Source: CAIKXD01 sp035439485 (GTDB taxonomy: Bacteria; Bacteroidota; Bacteroidia; UBA4408). Taken from it: a stretch of DNA of 6,400 nucleotides. Where the stretch lies: positions 1 to 6,400 of the forward strand of contig DAORKI010000157.1 in assembly GCA_035439485.1 (NCBI GenBank), written 5' to 3'. Both the position numbers and the translations under genes were made by a program. The notes beneath the pieces were generated by a model. It was not told the origin of the DNA, made no database searches, and saw only the letters and a program-made list of their open reading frames with translations. Of the stretch, positions 6,003-6,400 are shown piece after piece (positions within the stretch are counted from its first letter, which is position 1; every line of letters starts with the position of its first letter).

Positions 6003-6045
6003 AAAATAAAGCGGCCTCTCACCAAGGCGCTTTATTTTGCCTTTT
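6003..6045 (+). terminator. Intrinsic terminator of the citrate synthase gene
   Basis: AAAATAAAGCG (6003-6013) pairs perfectly with CGCTTTATTTT (6028-6038). The stem is extended inward by CCT (6015-6017) with AGG (6025-6027), leaving G6014 bulged and a 7-nt loop. GCC and four Ts (6042-6045) follow. It starts 11 bp after the stop codon. The U-run is short, but the AT-rich outer stem and its placement make termination the likely role. The A-rich left arm could also serve transcripts coming from the other side. Confidence 0.75.
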
Positions 6046-6069
6046 AGAGATACAGCTAATCAATCATAT

Positions 6070-6130
6070 TTAACCTAAAATAATCAATAGGAGATTTAAA
6101 AAATCAAACTACTTGATTTAGCTAGGTTAA
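6070..6130. repeat. Nested inverted repeat
   Basis: TTAACCTA (6070-6077) and TAGGTTAA (6123-6130) are perfect 8-bp outer arms. Inside, AAATCAA (6101-6107) and TTGATTT (6113-6119) form a perfect 7-bp stem with a 5-nt loop. The 23 bases at 6078-6100 are left as an unpaired bulge on one side. Nested perfect arms are more than a simple AT-rich accident would often give, but no known RNA family is recognised. Confidence 0.4.
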
Positions 6131-6146
6131 TCCCTATTTAGAAAAT

Positions 6147-6175
6147 GTGATCAGATTTGTAAAAATCTGATTTAC
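6147..6175. repeat. Hairpin with 9-bp perfect stem
   Basis: ATCAGATTT (6150-6158) and AAATCTGAT (6163-6171) are perfect arms around the tetraloop GTAA. A G-U pair (6149/6172) and, past one bulged T, two more pairs (6147-6148 with 6174-6175) extend it. No long T-run follows on the plus strand, only scattered Ts (6171-6184), so a terminator role is possible but weak. Confidence 0.45.
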
Positions 6176-6189
6176 AATTTCTTTATCGT

Positions 6190-6210
6190 TTACGCATTTC
6201 TTTTGCGTAA
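6190..6210. repeat. Hairpin with 7-bp perfect stem
   Basis: TTACGCA (6190-6196) and TGCGTAA (6204-6210) are perfect arms around a 7-nt T-rich loop. It follows the previous hairpin after 14 bp. No T-run follows on either strand, so a terminator role is not supported. Confidence 0.4.
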
Positions 6211-6298
6211 TCTGGGTTTAACACATATCTTGCTCAAAACCTAATTGGTCTTTGCACACCATTTAAATACTATTCCATTCTGAAATCTCTGTGTTTAT

Positions 6299-6368
6299 GG
6301 CATTCCCTGCGCTTTGCTTAGGGCCGGGCCATTCGCGCTACTTGGTAGCTTGCTTCTGTCCCTAATGC
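6299..6368. repeat. GC-rich palindromic block, likely a dispersed intergenic repeat unit
   Basis: G+C rises abruptly to 41 of 70 bases within an AT-rich region. The block has outer inverted arms GCTTAGGG (6316-6323) and CCCTAATGC (6360-6368) with one bulged base. It has an inner stem GCTAC/GTAGC (6337-6341, 6345-6349) with a 3-nt loop, and a direct repeat GGGCC-GGGCC (6321-6330). From memory it resembles GC-rich, structured intergenic repeats found in many Bacteroidota genomes; this is unverified. No second copy lies in the window. The 32 bases after it (6369-6400) show nothing I can assign. Confidence 0.5.
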
Positions 6369-6400
6369 TATTCTTAATTAGTCGTCCCTCAAAAAGTCAT

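Larger units (their letters stand above)
6046..6298. other. AT-rich intergenic stretch without a gene, with serial hairpins
   Basis: No open frame of credible length or with recognisable protein features is seen on either strand. I find no tRNA, rRNA fragment, CRISPR repeat or exact TAnnTTTG box in either orientation. The stretch holds three separate inverted repeats (6070-6130, 6147-6175, 6190-6210), listed separately. From about 6211 to 6298 I see no further structure. The spacing of hairpins could reflect a structured RNA, decayed elements or stacked 3' ends of a gene beyond the window. Confidence 0.5.

Noticed and set aside
6297..6365. 22-codon plus-strand frame (ATG to TAA) running across the GC-rich block
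   Set aside because: It is too short, lacks a promoter box, and its reading follows the palindromic repeat; it is most likely a by-product of the repeat.

Overview
The window looks like a chromosomal segment of an AT-rich member of the Bacteroidota. Four things point there. A LytS-type histidine kinase is paired with a LytTR response regulator. The citrate synthase is of the eukaryote-like type that occurs in this phylum. Genes start without a visible Shine-Dalgarno sequence. Most gene starts have an exact TAnnTTTG box, the -7 element of Bacteroidota promoters, upstream. Genus or family cannot be decided from what is visible. There are no mobile-element genes, CRISPR arrays, tRNAs or rRNAs.

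Minus-strand half (about 1-3064), in transcription order: rbfA (30S maturation factor), then a short LytS/YehU-type sensor kinase starting 7 bp after the rbfA stop, then its LytTR response regulator 40 bp further on. This is probably one transcription unit, with a possible extra promoter in front of the regulator. After a 142-bp gap with its own -7 box comes a soluble protein with a class III nucleotidyl-cyclase-like domain that seems to lack part of the catalytic set.

Plus-strand half (3205-5991): enolase and a mitochondrial-type citrate synthase, separated by 153 bp that hold a strong hairpin and a promoter candidate. The two halves diverge from a 140-bp intergenic region (3065-3204) carrying back-to-back -7 boxes and a perfect palindrome just downstream of the rbfA box. 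Enolase and citrate synthase are central carbon enzymes (lower glycolysis and entry to the TCA cycle). They are neighbours but seem to have separate promoters.

The last 409 bp (5992-6400) hold no credible gene. They contain a good intrinsic terminator for citrate synthase, then three successive AT-rich inverted repeats, then an abruptly GC-rich (41 of 70 bases) palindromic block that looks like a dispersed intergenic repeat unit. Most of the window is ordinary housekeeping. The points worth a second look are the stop/start relay joining rbfA to the kinase gene, the degenerate cyclase domain, the palindromes at promoters, and the structured tail.
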